DNA from: Poa pratensis
Taxonomy: Eukaryota; Streptophyta; Magnoliopsida; Poales; Poaceae
Length of the DNA: 64,000 nt
Assembly: GCA_947311845.1 (NCBI GenBank)
Contig: CAMZMU010000069.1
Coordinates: 10,791,424-10,855,423, forward strand
Reading direction: 5' to 3'
Position 1 is the first letter of the stretch. Each line of letters starts with the position of its first letter. Position numbers and translations under genes: made by a program. The notes under the pieces are model-generated. The model ran no database searches, had not been told where the DNA came from, and saw only the letters and a list, made by a program, of their open reading frames with translations. Positions 10,993 to 21,494 of the stretch are shown piece after piece.

Positions 10993-13619
10993 TCACCATG
11001 GTGCAGTAGCAATCTTCCGCATGGCTTGTGCAACCGTCTTCTCACTCGACTCCATCTCTTCCATCTCGGCCTCCATCGCCTTCAGATCATCCTTTATAGT
11101 CGCCAGCTTAGACATGAGGGTTCTCATCTTCTCTGTGGCACAACCCTTCTCAACATTGAACTCTTCGTAGCCCTTGTGGTCCACTGAAGGTCGTTGATCT
11201 GTTGATGACCGCACACCACTAATATCTTCAATGTCTGGATCTGGGAATCTCATGCCATCGACATCGTCTAATGCTTCTTCAGCAGCTAGGTTGTTGGCAT
11301 CATCGCCAACGCCAAGTGATGAGCTACTGCCTCCGGTGGTAAGCTCCTTGGACCTGACATCATCATCAGTTGTTGTGAACTCCTTCTCTCTTTTAATATA
11401 CACCTGAATACAACAGTCAAATGTTAATTCATGGTAGTGCTCCTGCATTAGAGAAATAAAAAACAATCAAGCAGGACTCACCTTGAATCTGGACGGCGTC
11501 ACAAGCTGAAAGACCACTGTGTCTCCGACCTTAAGACGATGCCCTAGAGCAAAAGTTTTCCACTCACCACTCAGACCATAGCTGCCACTTATGTAATTTG
11601 CATAAGTGCACTCTCCATATTCATCTTCCAAAGTCATTTCAACATCATGCTTTGGAAGATATCTTCTGCAAAAGGTACTCGAGATATGCTGGAACAAAAC
11701 GCAAAATTGAAAGTAATCTCGAAGTCAAATGCAGAAGATCCGAAAAGGAAGCTACATTAACTGGGGATACTTGAACATGCATTCAAACCTAGTAAACAGA
11801 GACTTACCACCAAAAAAACACTATCAACATTTGACTTCACCATACGCCTGGCGTAGCTCGGATAGTCTCCTGGTACCTCTGGAGTTCTTTTCATAGCAGA
11901 GCCACGTCTGCCCTGAACCCTGTAATATTTTTGGACGATTCAGATGCTTAAGTCCGACACACTTGAGAGCTTTTATCACAGTCTACTCATGAAAAAAAAC
12001 AAGATTTGAAATACCTTGTCTTTCGGCCATCAGCTTCGGGTACCTATGGAGTCACAAATTATCCTTACTTAGTCTACTGCTCCAATAAGATTTTTTGACA
12101 AAAACACGAATGTGATATATTAACATGTGTTTCTTTCAAGCTTTGGATAAAAAAATGTCTAAAATGAATCTATTTGAAAAGATTTCATGTAGTATCCTTA
12201 GTTCCTTACTGTCGGGTCAAAATCCTCATCTTTGTCCCTTTCGCCCTCACTATCGCTGCAGCTGTTGTAATCCAATTCCGGTTTCTTCCTCTGTAACACA
12301 ACCGATCAATGCCGTTTTGTGGTAGAGATAGAAAATCGATTATGATCGGAGCTATTGCTATTTTTGGTCTATATGGAGAACTAGGAATAATTCCTGTTTT
12401 CAAAGAATTAGGCCTGGAGATCCCACTAATGTGGTTCTTTATGCTTGCAATTTTCTGCATGTGTGGGCTAAACTTCAGAGAAGCGGGCTTCGAAGCATGT
12501 TGCTTCAGGGGGCTAAAACAATGGCTAAAGTGGCGCAGGAGATTATGGGACATAGATACGGGTGGAATCCGAACAGAAGGATTGATCTGTGATCTTGCTC
12601 TTGCTTCAAAGTCTGTCGCCTTGCTCCTGGTCGCTGTTTCTGTCCTTCTGTTGCAACATGGAAGACTGCTAGTGGGGTAGTTTTAGCTTTCCAGTTTGGT
12701 AGCTCGTTCTAAGGTTATGTTTCGGTACCTGAAAGTGTCGGCTTGGTCTGAGTTGATGATATTTTGTTTTGGAAAGTATGTAGGGAGTTGTCCTACTGCT
12801 TTCGTGTTGCTGCCTGGAAAAATTGTAACCCTGGATCCTGTTATCGGGATATGCTATGTTTCATAATGAAACGGGGGGCCCTCTGGGGTTCCTTTTATTC
12901 TAAAAAAATTCTAAAGATAGCAAATATTCATGTTCTCTGAAGCATTATGAGTTCATAACTGAAAATTGGATGCTCTGTTTATTTGTTCTAATTCTCCCTG
13001 ACAAGACATGTTCATAAAAGAAGTATAAACGTAAAGATGTAATTGGTGAGTGTATCTTACTTTGCAAGTCTGACCTCTCCGTCCACACTGTTTAATACGA
13101 CGGCCGTTAATCTTTTTTGTCTCAGTCTCCATGTTTTTAGGCCTGACGACCTGCCATGATGAGATATATCAGCAAAGTTGTATGTCTGTACTTTACAAAA
13201 TTATGACCGAGATGAGAAGGAATAAAAATTTGTAGCGTGAAGATATCATTTCTTCCATCGTAGGTAGTGATGCTCTAAATAGATCCATACCTCTGCTCTA
13301 TTATGGCATGTACAATGCAAGGTGCTTATGGAGGTGCTTAGAAAAATAAACCGGTTTTTAACTAAGCACCGGTACTTATTTGTACTAGACAAATGCTTAA
13401 CTAGGCACGCCTCCTATAGGAACAGGCACCGGTGCTTATGAAAAAGCTTGGTTTATTTTGGTAAGCACCTATCTAAGCACCTTGCATTGTACATGGCCTT
13501 AAGTGCATACGTAACTGAACACTTAATTTAAAAGGAAAAGAACCAACCTGGCTGTCTTGTTCATTGCAGTCATCAATTCCGACAGACTTTTGATCGACAA
13601 CAATAGTGATCCCCTCATC
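10993..13619 (-). CDS. B3 DNA-binding domain protein
   Basis: The minus-strand exons are 13619-13548, 13150-13061, 12290-12210, 12043-12015, 11919-11808, 11688-11482 and 11403-10993. All have GT-AG borders and matching phases and give 334 residues. The N-terminal third is basic and Ser/Asp-rich. A single plant B3 domain follows at about residues 110-200 (YPSYARRMVKSNV; TFCRRYLPKHDVEMTLEDE; GLSGEWKTFALGHRLKVGDT; FQLVTPSRFKV). The C-terminus is acidic and ends in a predicted coiled coil (about 285-328). The domain resembles the single-B3 rice proteins of the Os05g0481400/Os01g0234100 type. These are nuclear DNA-binding proteins with few known targets. The ATG at 13619 is the first in frame, but an upstream exon cannot be excluded: another ATG at 14187 does not splice in phase with it. 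Introns host a retroposon-like insert and a MITE. Confidence 0.8.
12300..12906 (+). repeat. Retroposon-like insertion in a B3 intron
   Basis: The insert lies between the minus-strand exons 13150-13061 and 12290-12210. Its end (gtttcataatgaaacggggg ... ttattctaaaaaaa) resembles the 3' tail of a non-LTR retroelement in plus orientation. It holds a hydrophobic 123-codon frame (12309-12680) with no recognised domain. No target duplication was found. Confidence 0.35.
13304..13498. mobile_element. MITE, 195 bp, TSD TTA
   Basis: The left end (tggcatgtacaatgcaaggt, then gctta) is almost the reverse complement of the right end (taagcaccttgcattgtaca, then tggcc). The inverted similarity extends inward for about 45 bp, including tttattttt/aaaaataaa and GGTGCTTA units. 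TTA occurs immediately outside both ends (13301-13303, 13499-13501), consistent with a Tourist-like element. It sits in the intron 3' of the first B3 coding exon. Confidence 0.75.
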
Positions 13620-13620
13620 C

Positions 13621-14957
13621 TGTGATCGTCAGATTCTTATTATTGTGTCACATGAAGGTTTAATTTATTTATTTTTGAATTTTTTGAATTTTACATGAAG
13701 GTTTAAATTGGGAATAAGACAAAATAACATATGTATTTATACCATTTGCTACGGTGCTAATGGGCACTACAAGAAACATCATATGCATATACTAGTGTTT
13801 AGTGTGACCAAACATTCAGAAAGAAGTGAAAAAAGCTAAATCAAATTGCTGTCAGAAAGGGCTACTGAAGAGGCATCATGATCCAAAATATCCTAAAACG
13901 ACAGCATATGAAGTGAGCCCAGATCACTTGAATGTGAGAATGGATCTTGTGAACACAATCTAGGATCGTGTTCCTACTGCGTGGCAACGTGTTCTACAAC
14001 ACTTGGCAAAACTGTCAGAAGCGATAGAGTTCAGAGAACCATGACATTCTATTAATCAAAGGATCGAGATGAGCACAAGATAAACAAAAGTAAAGAAATG
14101 AAGAAAATTAAAGACGTGGATGGTACAGATGCATGCCCGGGAGGTGGAAGAGAAAAAACTTGCATCGAATCGCTGGTCGATCGCCATGGCTAGACTCTGG
14201 GGGAAGGAACCCTGCCCGCGGCTAGCTCCGATCGATGTTTTTGAAAACGGAGGAGGAGAAAGAGGGGTAGCCGGTAGGGTATAATGGTACATCAGAACGG
14301 AATCAATGGAATCGGCTTAGACAACCGTTTGATAGAGTGATTTACGGCTACAGCTTCCACGATATCCATATCAGGGTGCAGGCGGGAGTGGCCAAGTGGG
14401 GCTGCCCACGCGCGGCGCCCACTACCCAAGCAGGCGAGAGGTGGATAATCCATGCGAATTACAAAACGGAAAACATTAAAAATTAATTCGCACTTTCCAT
14501 AAGAGCTAACAGTCAAACGATTCATTTCCATCCAACGGCAGACGCAGATAAATGTTTGGGACTCCTAAATCAGAGGATTCTTCCTTCCATGCTTGGCTGG
14601 TTTGTTGCCATTTCCACCCCATCATATCAGGTTTACCTGTTGGCGATCTTTGTTTTTTCTGTTAGTTGGCCTGTAACAAGACCGATGGTTGTTCTGAACT
14701 TCTGATAATGGAAATCGGAGAGGAGCTCATAATCTAAATCTAAACCTAATCTAAAGATTTGGCTAACATTATGCAACCATTGATGAAAACTTAGGTATTT
14801 CAAATTCATCAAATTGAGTTGTTATGCCAGGCGTGCATCAGATCACTGAAAAAAAAAATCAACCTCAAGAGGAGCAGTAGGGAAAATAGATTGACAGGTT
14901 CACGTTGCACAACCAGACCGCCCAATCTCTTTGGTTGTGACACAGAAGTTATGCCTA
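13621..14957. other. Upstream region of the B3 gene
   Basis: This would contain the promoter and any 5' UTR exon of the minus-strand B3 gene. A minus-strand frame starting at 14187 (MAIDQRFDAS...) lies in a GC-richer stretch and could be a leader exon. I could not join it to 13619 in phase. No repeats with clear ends were seen. Confidence 0.35.
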
Positions 14958-17900
14958 CTAGTTGAATGCCCGTGCGTTGCTACGGGTTTAAAAACAAATC
15001 CGTCGCACATGCAAAACATAATGCACCTAATATTTCAACATCAAAATTACGAAGCCAAGAGCAATAACATACATTTTGAGATATTCAAACTACGGATCAT
15101 GCTAATGATCAATGGTTACTTCATCCCCTATCCTTTCCCACCACCTGCTCGGCATCACTTCTTTAACCCGTGTTTTGTCACTGTGCTTTATATTCACCCC
15201 ACTCTAAAAACAACGGCAATGATAGTCGCCAATGATAGCCACGTCATTCCAACACGTGCCACTCAATATTGTCCACAGATGTTTTGTCCAACTCGCTCCA
15301 ATGGTCGTTGTCATCCCATATCACAAAAGTGAACTGAAGTTATACCTAACAACTCTCCTGTTATGACAATAGTTGAACTGTATCCAGGTATGGAGCAATA
15401 CCCTTCTATGAGCATGGACCCATCATCCTAATATCCAGATCTCGCTTCAACGGTGATCACTCAATCTGGAAACCCTGCATTATATTCTTGCAAAATACAC
15501 TTAAAGATTGCATAAAAATATGAGTTCTAGGACATGAAAACTCTGCATTCTATTCTTGTGGGAAGTGGTAGAAGATAGTTACATAATTACAATAGGCTAA
15601 GGGAAATTGAGTTAAGGGTTTAGTCTCTTGATCAGTTTGAGGCAAGGAAGAAACAACGTCAGTACCATGCCAATGGCTCAAAGGAAACAAACCAACATCA
15701 TAGATAACCTGCACTTAACAGAGAACTCTGCAAAGATAGATTTACCAATATCTGGATAACCCAATCCTAATTAAGTTTGATGGATGAAGGCGTGCATAGT
15801 GATCTATACAAATCACTTTCCACAATTCATCGGATATATTTAATCTAACCGATGGAAAAAAGTAGGTTTTTTCCCTATGCAACATAAGTAACCTTGTTGT
15901 ACGCAACTAAAACCTACATAATAAATATCGTGTTCTTGACTACAGTCTATTAACCAACCATCCTAACAACATAATCCTGATTTCTGATTTGTCGGGTTAA
16001 CAGTGGGCAAAGCAAAATAAAATAGGACAAATGGTTCAGCCTAAATCAGTACAAGCACGACTAAACCAGGGCTGATCCTCATGATTCTTCATCTTTGCTG
16101 GATCATTTTTCAGAATTGCTACATAAATTTTTCAGAACCAGCCACTACAATTGTACCAAAGTTGAGTTTTGAATACCAAACAGAAACTCTAGTTTGTTTC
16201 CTTACCTTATATCATTACCTGGAGTAATCTACAATGCGTAAAAACCAAGGAAAATGTGAGGTTGTAGCTACCAAGTAAATATATATCTTGTGAAATGAGA
16301 TTCATTTGACATAAAAACATGTAGTATAGATAAATGGGTAAAATTCCTCATGAGTTGTGGCAAGTTAACTCTTACTGGATGCAATTTTCAACGATAATAC
16401 CTCCTTGTCGACAATGCCATATTCAGAAGCTTAGCTATCATTCTTGATTCCAAATTGATATGGTGGACAATATTTCTTGAAATAGCCTTGCATATGCTAG
16501 AAACACACAGTACCATATTTTTGCACTCTAGACAGAATGAGCTGGTATGAACTTCTCAAGAGAAAGGACAAAGTGCAAGTTCATGAGCTACTCCGTGTGT
16601 CTAGGAATTAATCTTTCTGAAGCTAACAGCCGGAAACGAACGGCAGACTTCCTTGATGTCCTTCATAGTGCCTGAAATAGCTGACTTGCTACTGTTTGTG
16701 GTAGACAATTCAGCGATAAGAGCAGAGCAGTCATTATCCACTTGGAATGGCCCTCCATAATATATTGCATAGCACTGATGCCCGCCATTGTTTCAGCTGA
16801 TTCAGCTATAGCGCATTACTGGATGTTCCCCCATGCTGATATCCGAACTTCACCAAGTTCATTTCGCAGTACAACACCCCAAGAACCAGACCACAACTCA
16901 TCATTAACCTGCATCAAGAGGACGGGTACCACCACAACAACAATTATCACCGCAGTTTAGCGTATGAAGCAAAGACCATGCCGAGTATAGAAGACCGACA
17001 AGCTCCTCAACTGCCGTGTTGAAGCCTGAGATTCCTGCACTGGCATTGATCAAATTAGTTGAGCAGAGCATGTATATATGAGTGACACTTTTCAGTCGAT
17101 CGGTGAGCATGAAATAGGTGGACTGGATTGGATTACCTCGTATGTGCTCAATCTGCTGGAATCTCGCCTAGAACTTGTTGACCTGGTCAAGATTTCTGGT
17201 GAGTGGTGACCCCACGGCGTTCGACTTCAAGATCTGGACCGTGCACGACGACATCTTGGATATCATATATTTCCAGCCCTGCCAGGTCCGACCTCTCAAC
17301 CATCCTAGATGAAAACACTTACACGTATAGTTGAAACCAAATCAATCATGGTGTATTGGTGTGCATCAAGAAATCAGAGAATAGTAGTTGGTACTCAATC
17401 TAAATTAATCATGGTGGATAGTAGAAAGCAGCAAAGGGTGAAACCGAATGAAATTATACCAGATGTAGTCGACAACGCAGTTCTAGATGGGTGGGCGGTG
17501 CGGTCCTTGGGTGTTGGCCTAGTGGGCGTCAACACGGGTGCGGCCATGGATGGACTTGATGACGAAAGTTCGGCCGGCGTGGAGCGCATACTTAAGGCAG
17601 TCAACGCAGGATGCCTCAGCGATGAAGATGGCCTGCGTCTCGCCGTCTCCACCACACCATGACGAGGAGAGCGGCCACGATGTCGTCGAGGCAAACAGCT
17701 CGCGCCTTGCCGTCGCTTCCGTTCCATTGATGAGTAGAGCGGCCGCCGTGCGTGCTCCTGATCGTATGCATGCCGCGCCGCCGGGTAGGACAGAAGTAGA
17801 TACACCTTGTTGAGATCCTCCGCTACTCCTCTAGGCATCATGCAGTCTTGGAGATTAACTGAGATATTTTGTTTGGGAGAGATGGTGTTATGATCGTTTG

Positions 17901-18093
17901 CTCGGGGGAGGCGTGCGTTAATATAGGAAGGAGATTAATTTGCCTCCCGATTTTTCAGCTACGTGATTTGCATCCCGATTTTTCTTGCTGGGCTGGGCCA
18001 AGGGATGATCGATAGAGGGATGCGGGATCGCTGGCAGAAAGGCAGAAACGCAGACGACGTACGAACGTACGAACTCCCATTTAATAGTAAAGA
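14958..18093 (-). mobile_element. Non-autonomous Helitron, 3.1 kb
   Basis: Read on the minus strand it begins TCTTTACTATTAAATGGGAG at 18093. It ends with a hairpin CCCGTAGCAACGCACGGG, then CATTCAA and CTAG at 14958. The flanking bases are A before TC and T after CTAG, exactly the A|TC...CTRR|T rule for Helitron insertion. No Rep/helicase is encoded. The interior holds a decayed RNase H-like fragment (16556-16910) and a GC-rich stretch (17440-17860), as expected for gene-capturing Helitrons. Confidence 0.85.
16556..16910 (-). pseudogene. RNase H-like (RVT_3) fragment captured in the Helitron
   Basis: The minus-strand translation gives VNDELWSGSWGVVLRNELGE, then ...AESAETMAGISAMQYIMEG, DNDCSALIAELS and THGVAHELAL. 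This is the order seen in the RNase H-like domain that plants carry in LINEs and as free-standing RVT_3 proteins. Internal stops occur after WGNIQ and after KINS. The usual strand order is kept relative to the Helitron. It is a relic and cannot make an enzyme. Confidence 0.65.
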
Positions 18094-18699
18094 TACGGAT
18101 CAGTAATAAAGGGAAATCAGCTACGCTTGCCAACATACCTGGCAGCTTCATCAGACCAGGGCAAAAGCTTTCCTGAAGGGTCGCGGAGGAGCCTGCTAGA
18201 ACTAAGAACTTGCAGAGCTCGCCCTTATTGAGTACAGAGACCATGGTGAGGATAGGGATTGGAGAGGACGACGAAAATGCCGATTCTCTGGAGCGGGGTG
18301 AGCCCGAGGAGCCTGTAAGGTGTGGTCGCCGGTTCGCTGCCGGGGAGCTGCGCGGTACGAGCGGACATGCCCCCATATAGTCGAACAAGGGGACGATGAG
18401 AGCGGCAAACAAATGGCGCCACGGGATCTTTCAGGGACCATAATCGGAGACGATGGGTGAAGTAGATAGCACAGGCGTGTCGCCGGCGGGAGGAATTGGC
18501 GCAGCGGCGGAGAGGCAGCGGAGGGGGGCGGTCGTCCTGACGAGAGATAGTGAGTAGGAGTGACGTTTCTTTTCTTTTGTTCGGTCGGGCGGGTTGTCGC
18601 ACCGGAGTAACCAGTACCGGACACGTGGCCTGCAGCTGCTACGAGCGCCATGCGTTTAGTGGCCTGCATCCGCTTCTGGGTCAGGACCGGGCCGGCTGG
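18094..18699. other. GC-rich spacer between Helitron and MULE
   Basis: Long overlapping minus-strand frames (18202-18723, 18225-18602) reflect GC content, and I recognise no domain. A minus-strand stretch MVSVLNKGELCKFLVLAGSS (from 18243) looks protein-like and could be a gene relic. Confidence 0.3.
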
Positions 18700-18946
18700 G
18701 GCAAAATGGAGACGATTGACCACGAGTTGAAACTATTTCGCAAACTAAACGTTCGGCGAAACTATTTCACCGAAATAACTATTTCGAGTAGCGCCCAACG
18801 ATCGGTCGCTATACTCTACATGGTAGCGCACAGCAATTAGGTGCTACACATCTGTTTATGTAGCGCCCGAGTGTAAGGCACTACACAAACGGCCGTTTTC
18901 AAATGTTATAATGAAGCAGTACTCTTATGTAGACATACAAAACGTG

Positions 18947-19049
18947 CAGCGCAGCTGGTCATCCACATGTGTGCAGTTGGGTTGGTGCCGGGTTCGAATC
19001 GTGGGAGGCACAATTTTTCGTTTTTTACTCTTTTGCTTTTTTTTTTTTG
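18947..19049 (+). ncRNA. tRNA-like Pol III core in left MULE arm
   Basis: An A-box-like D-arm sequence AGCGCAGCTGGTC (18948-18960) is followed 31 bp later by a canonical B box GGTTCGAATC (18991-19000). The closing stretch is gtgggaggcaca, and T runs follow, ending in T11 near 19039-19049. The spacing fits an internal Pol III promoter. No full cloverleaf or anticodon is apparent, so it is a tRNA-derived (SINE-like) relic, not a tRNA gene. An inverted copy lies at 19392-19448. Confidence 0.5.
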
Positions 19050-19391
19050 GACAAAACTGCTGGGTCAACCGAGATGGGATCGAGAGCACGCTTCAAATCC
19101 GGCGGTTGGGACGACGGCGTCCGGTGGCAGGGACGAGGGTAAGGACGAGGCGGGCTGGCGGGGACGAGGGCGGCCGACGGCATGAACGAGGGCGGGCGGG
19201 GACGAGGTCGGCGGTGGCCCGAGGCAAGGACGCGGCAGGGACGAAGGCGCGGAAGCGGCAGACGGTTGGCGGCGGCCCGAGGCATGGCCCGGCTCGGCAG
19301 CTGCAGCCGGAATCGGTGAAGATGATGTACCTGAACTTTGTGGCAGAGGGAAAAAATGCAAAGAGTAAAAACCGAAAAATTGTGACTACCA

Positions 19392-19448
19392 GGAGTCGAA
19401 CGTGGGACCAACCCAACCTCACACATGTGGATGACCAGCTCGCCTGCG
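19392..19448 (-). ncRNA. tRNA-like Pol III core in right MULE arm
   Basis: The minus strand reads a diverged A-box region GCGAGCTGGTCATCC followed by GTTCGACTCC, a B-box-like motif with one change from consensus. A T-run follows on the minus strand near 19355-19360. It is the inverted counterpart of the left-arm motif. Confidence 0.4.
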
Positions 19449-19692
19449 CGTTTCGTATGTCTACATAAGAGTACTGCTTCCCTATAACGTTTGAAAACGA
19501 CCGTTTGTGTAGCGTCTTACACTCGGGCGCTACATAAACAAATGTGTAGAGCCTAATTGCTGGGCGCTACAATGTAGAGTATAGCGCCCGATCGTTGGGC
19601 GCTACTCGAAATGGTTATTTCGATGAAATAGTTTCGCCGAACGTTTAGTTTGTAAAATAGTTTAACTCGTGGTCAATCGTCTCCATTTTGTC

Positions 19693-20285
19693 GCCAACTG
19701 GGCACGCTCGACCGCTGCAGGCAGCGGTCAGCAAAACTGATCGACTCGCCATGCAAGGTCGTACCTGACATTTGACTTCCACTCATTCTCCCTAATCTTA
19801 TTTCACCTACTCTTTTAATCAATACCATATTAGCTCGACTCAAAATAAGCTCTACACAAAATTTGTGCGCATTAGCAATGTGTTTCCATTCCGGCACAGT
19901 TCCAACTTCTGTTAACCGTTAGCGTTTCATTTTGTGTTCATGTTTACAAATATTTTAGACTAATTTCATCAAATTTATCGCACACGGTCAGCCGTTTTAA
20001 ATTTGCTTTTAGGAGTAGCTTCAACTCGCCATGTTACACAACTTCCGTGTTGTAAGTTTTTGCGTTTAGATGCTTGTAGACGAATAAATCGTATACTATA
20101 CATATGCCTATTTAGGATGTTCTTACTATATGGCTGCAGGATACCAAATGCACCCTAGACGAACGGAATAGAAAGACAACGGCCGCTGCTGGAACTCTGA
20201 GGGAAGAAATAGAAGGAGAGGGCCCAGCGATGAAGTATTGATTAACCTTCTATTTTTTAGACCAAAGGAATAGTGTGCCCAAATT
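19693..20285. repeat. Repeat related to the Harbinger interior
   Basis: The block 19790-20070 aligns by eye with 9060-9330 inside the Harbinger element. Shared strings in the same order include aggagtag, then cttcaact/ttcatatcat, then gttgtaa/attgtaact, with tttttcgttt/tttgcgttt. No termini were defined. No gene was seen. Confidence 0.4.
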
Positions 20286-21430
20286 TAACTTAATAAAGCC
20301 ACAAGGCTTACATCGTTTTACGACGGTATTACATAAGCTGGGCATTACAGCTCAGCCATAAATTACGTGGTGGCGCAACACCTAAATACTAGATCGACAG
20401 GGAAATAACACAAGTCCGACAAGCAACACTTCACAGCGCCAGCGCCTAGGGGGTGCAGTCGTAGCTCTAGGTAGGTTTAGCGCGTGCAACCGTCTCAGCT
20501 TGCTTGCCATCCTTTGGAGCACGTCCAGGTCCTGTGGTTTTGCCGTGATCGTCCACTTGATGCAAGAAAATGGCAGTTTTGGAAATAATATCAGCCAGAG
20601 AATTAAGCTTATTTCTAACATGCCACAGCACCCACGACTGTGCCATGAAAAGAAACCACACCGTTCTTCGCAATTGGCCCGCAATGCTAGACATGATAGC
20701 AAAGAAATGTTTTTCTTTTTGAATTTTCAACCACCATGTATTAGGTCAGCAGACCGCCTCATTAAAAACCTCCCAGTCTCGCTAGGTACCCTGAGAGAAA
20801 AAGAGTGCGTCTGAAACCTGCTGCCTCACAAAACATCACATAGTTTCATCATTACAATCAGTCCTCAGACTGTGTTCTAAGAAAGGCGGTGGCTCAGCAT
20901 CCCAAGAGCAGTCCTCCTCTTGTATGATAACAAATTTTGCACAAGAGTGAGCTGCCTGGTTAGCCTCGCGACGCGCAAAACAAATGCTAAAGGACTGAAA
21001 AGAAGACCCTAGCTCATTGATCTCATCTAAAACCGGCTTAATCACAGAACGATTGATAGCAAAGAAATGTGCAAAGTTCGTGGGGGCACCAACTACATCC
21101 AATAATTGGCGCAGCACGCTCCAGAAAAATTTAGCAATCGAGTTGGCCACACAAAGCGCAACGGCTATTCGAAGGGCCGTGATGGATGGCGATCTGTTCA
21201 CTAGACGGGAGCCTGTCAGGAATCATCTGCCAGAGTATAATCTTCATTTTTAGTAGAATCTTTGGAGCCCAAACATCATGGAAGTGGGCCACCGTCGCCC
21301 TTGCGATAGCTTGGTGTACACAGATGCAACTTTGTACTTGCCAGACGGATCCATGGTTCAGGACACCTGGTTTAGATTGTCCGATAGAGAGAGCTATCCT
21401 ACTAAGGATTGGATCTCATTCCATTGGCCC
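20286..21430 (-). mobile_element. LINE 3' part, minus strand, split by another LINE
   Basis: On the minus strand the zf-RVT-like region reads (with frame breaks) ILWQMIPDRLPSSEQIA, CALCVANSIAKFFWSVLRQL and LDVVGAPTNFAHFFAI. It is then interrupted at 21053-20711 and continues MSSIAGQLRRTVWFLFMAQ, SWVLWHVRNKL. This order (C-x2-C zinc site, FFWSV, WF-F, W-LW-RNKL) is that of plant LINE ORF2 C-termini. The tail includes CTTGTGGCTTTATTAA. It is not intact. Confidence 0.75.
20711..21053 (-). mobile_element. 5'-truncated LINE nested in another LINE, 17-bp TSD
   Basis: The insertion is flanked by tgatagcaaagaaatgt at 20694-20710 and again at 21054-21070, a perfect 17-bp target duplication. The minus-strand translation is an RNase H-like C-terminus (VIKPVLDEINELGSSFQSFS; REANQAAHSCAK). 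It ends with a 3' tail (GGTGGTTGAAAATTC) and an A-rich run. Only 343 bp were copied, typical of abortive LINE reverse transcription. Confidence 0.85.
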
Positions 21431-21446
21431 AGCTGTAGTTGTCTTT

Positions 21447-21464
21447 CCCCCCCCCCCCCCCCCC
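21447..21464. repeat. Poly-C tract (18 C)
   Basis: Eighteen consecutive C residues are followed by a CT-rich stretch. Tracts like this are prone to length error in assembly. Confidence 0.9.
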
Positions 21465-21494
21465 TCCCCTCTCTCTCTCCAGGGATGTCTATTC

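Larger units (their letters stand above)
18700..19692. mobile_element. Mutator-like fold-back element with about 345-bp arms
   Basis: The left arm (18700 to about 19045) and right arm (about 19345-19692) are long inverted repeats starting (g)gcaaaatggagacgattgac and containing the same order of tagcgccc, cactacacaaacg and tRNA-like motifs. The flanks are gccggctgg (18691-18699) and gccaactgg (19693-19701), a 9-bp target duplication with 2 mismatches, as expected for Mutator elements. The 300-bp centre is GC-rich with degenerate GGACGAGG repeats. It may be a captured exon (Pack-MULE) or low-complexity DNA. Confidence 0.8.

Noticed and set aside
12309..12680. 123-codon hydrophobic plus frame in a B3 intron
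   Set aside because: It lies in a retroposon-like insert, and no domain or homologue was recognised.
13765..13777. CACTACAAGAAA, a match to a CACTA terminal repeat start
   Set aside because: No inverted partner (TTTCTTGTAGTG) or target duplication was found nearby. A 12-bp match is not enough for an element.
19025..19468. Overlapping Arg/Gly/Pro-rich frames in the centre of the MULE
   Set aside because: They come from degenerate GGACGAGG repeats in several frames. There is no evidence of a captured protein.
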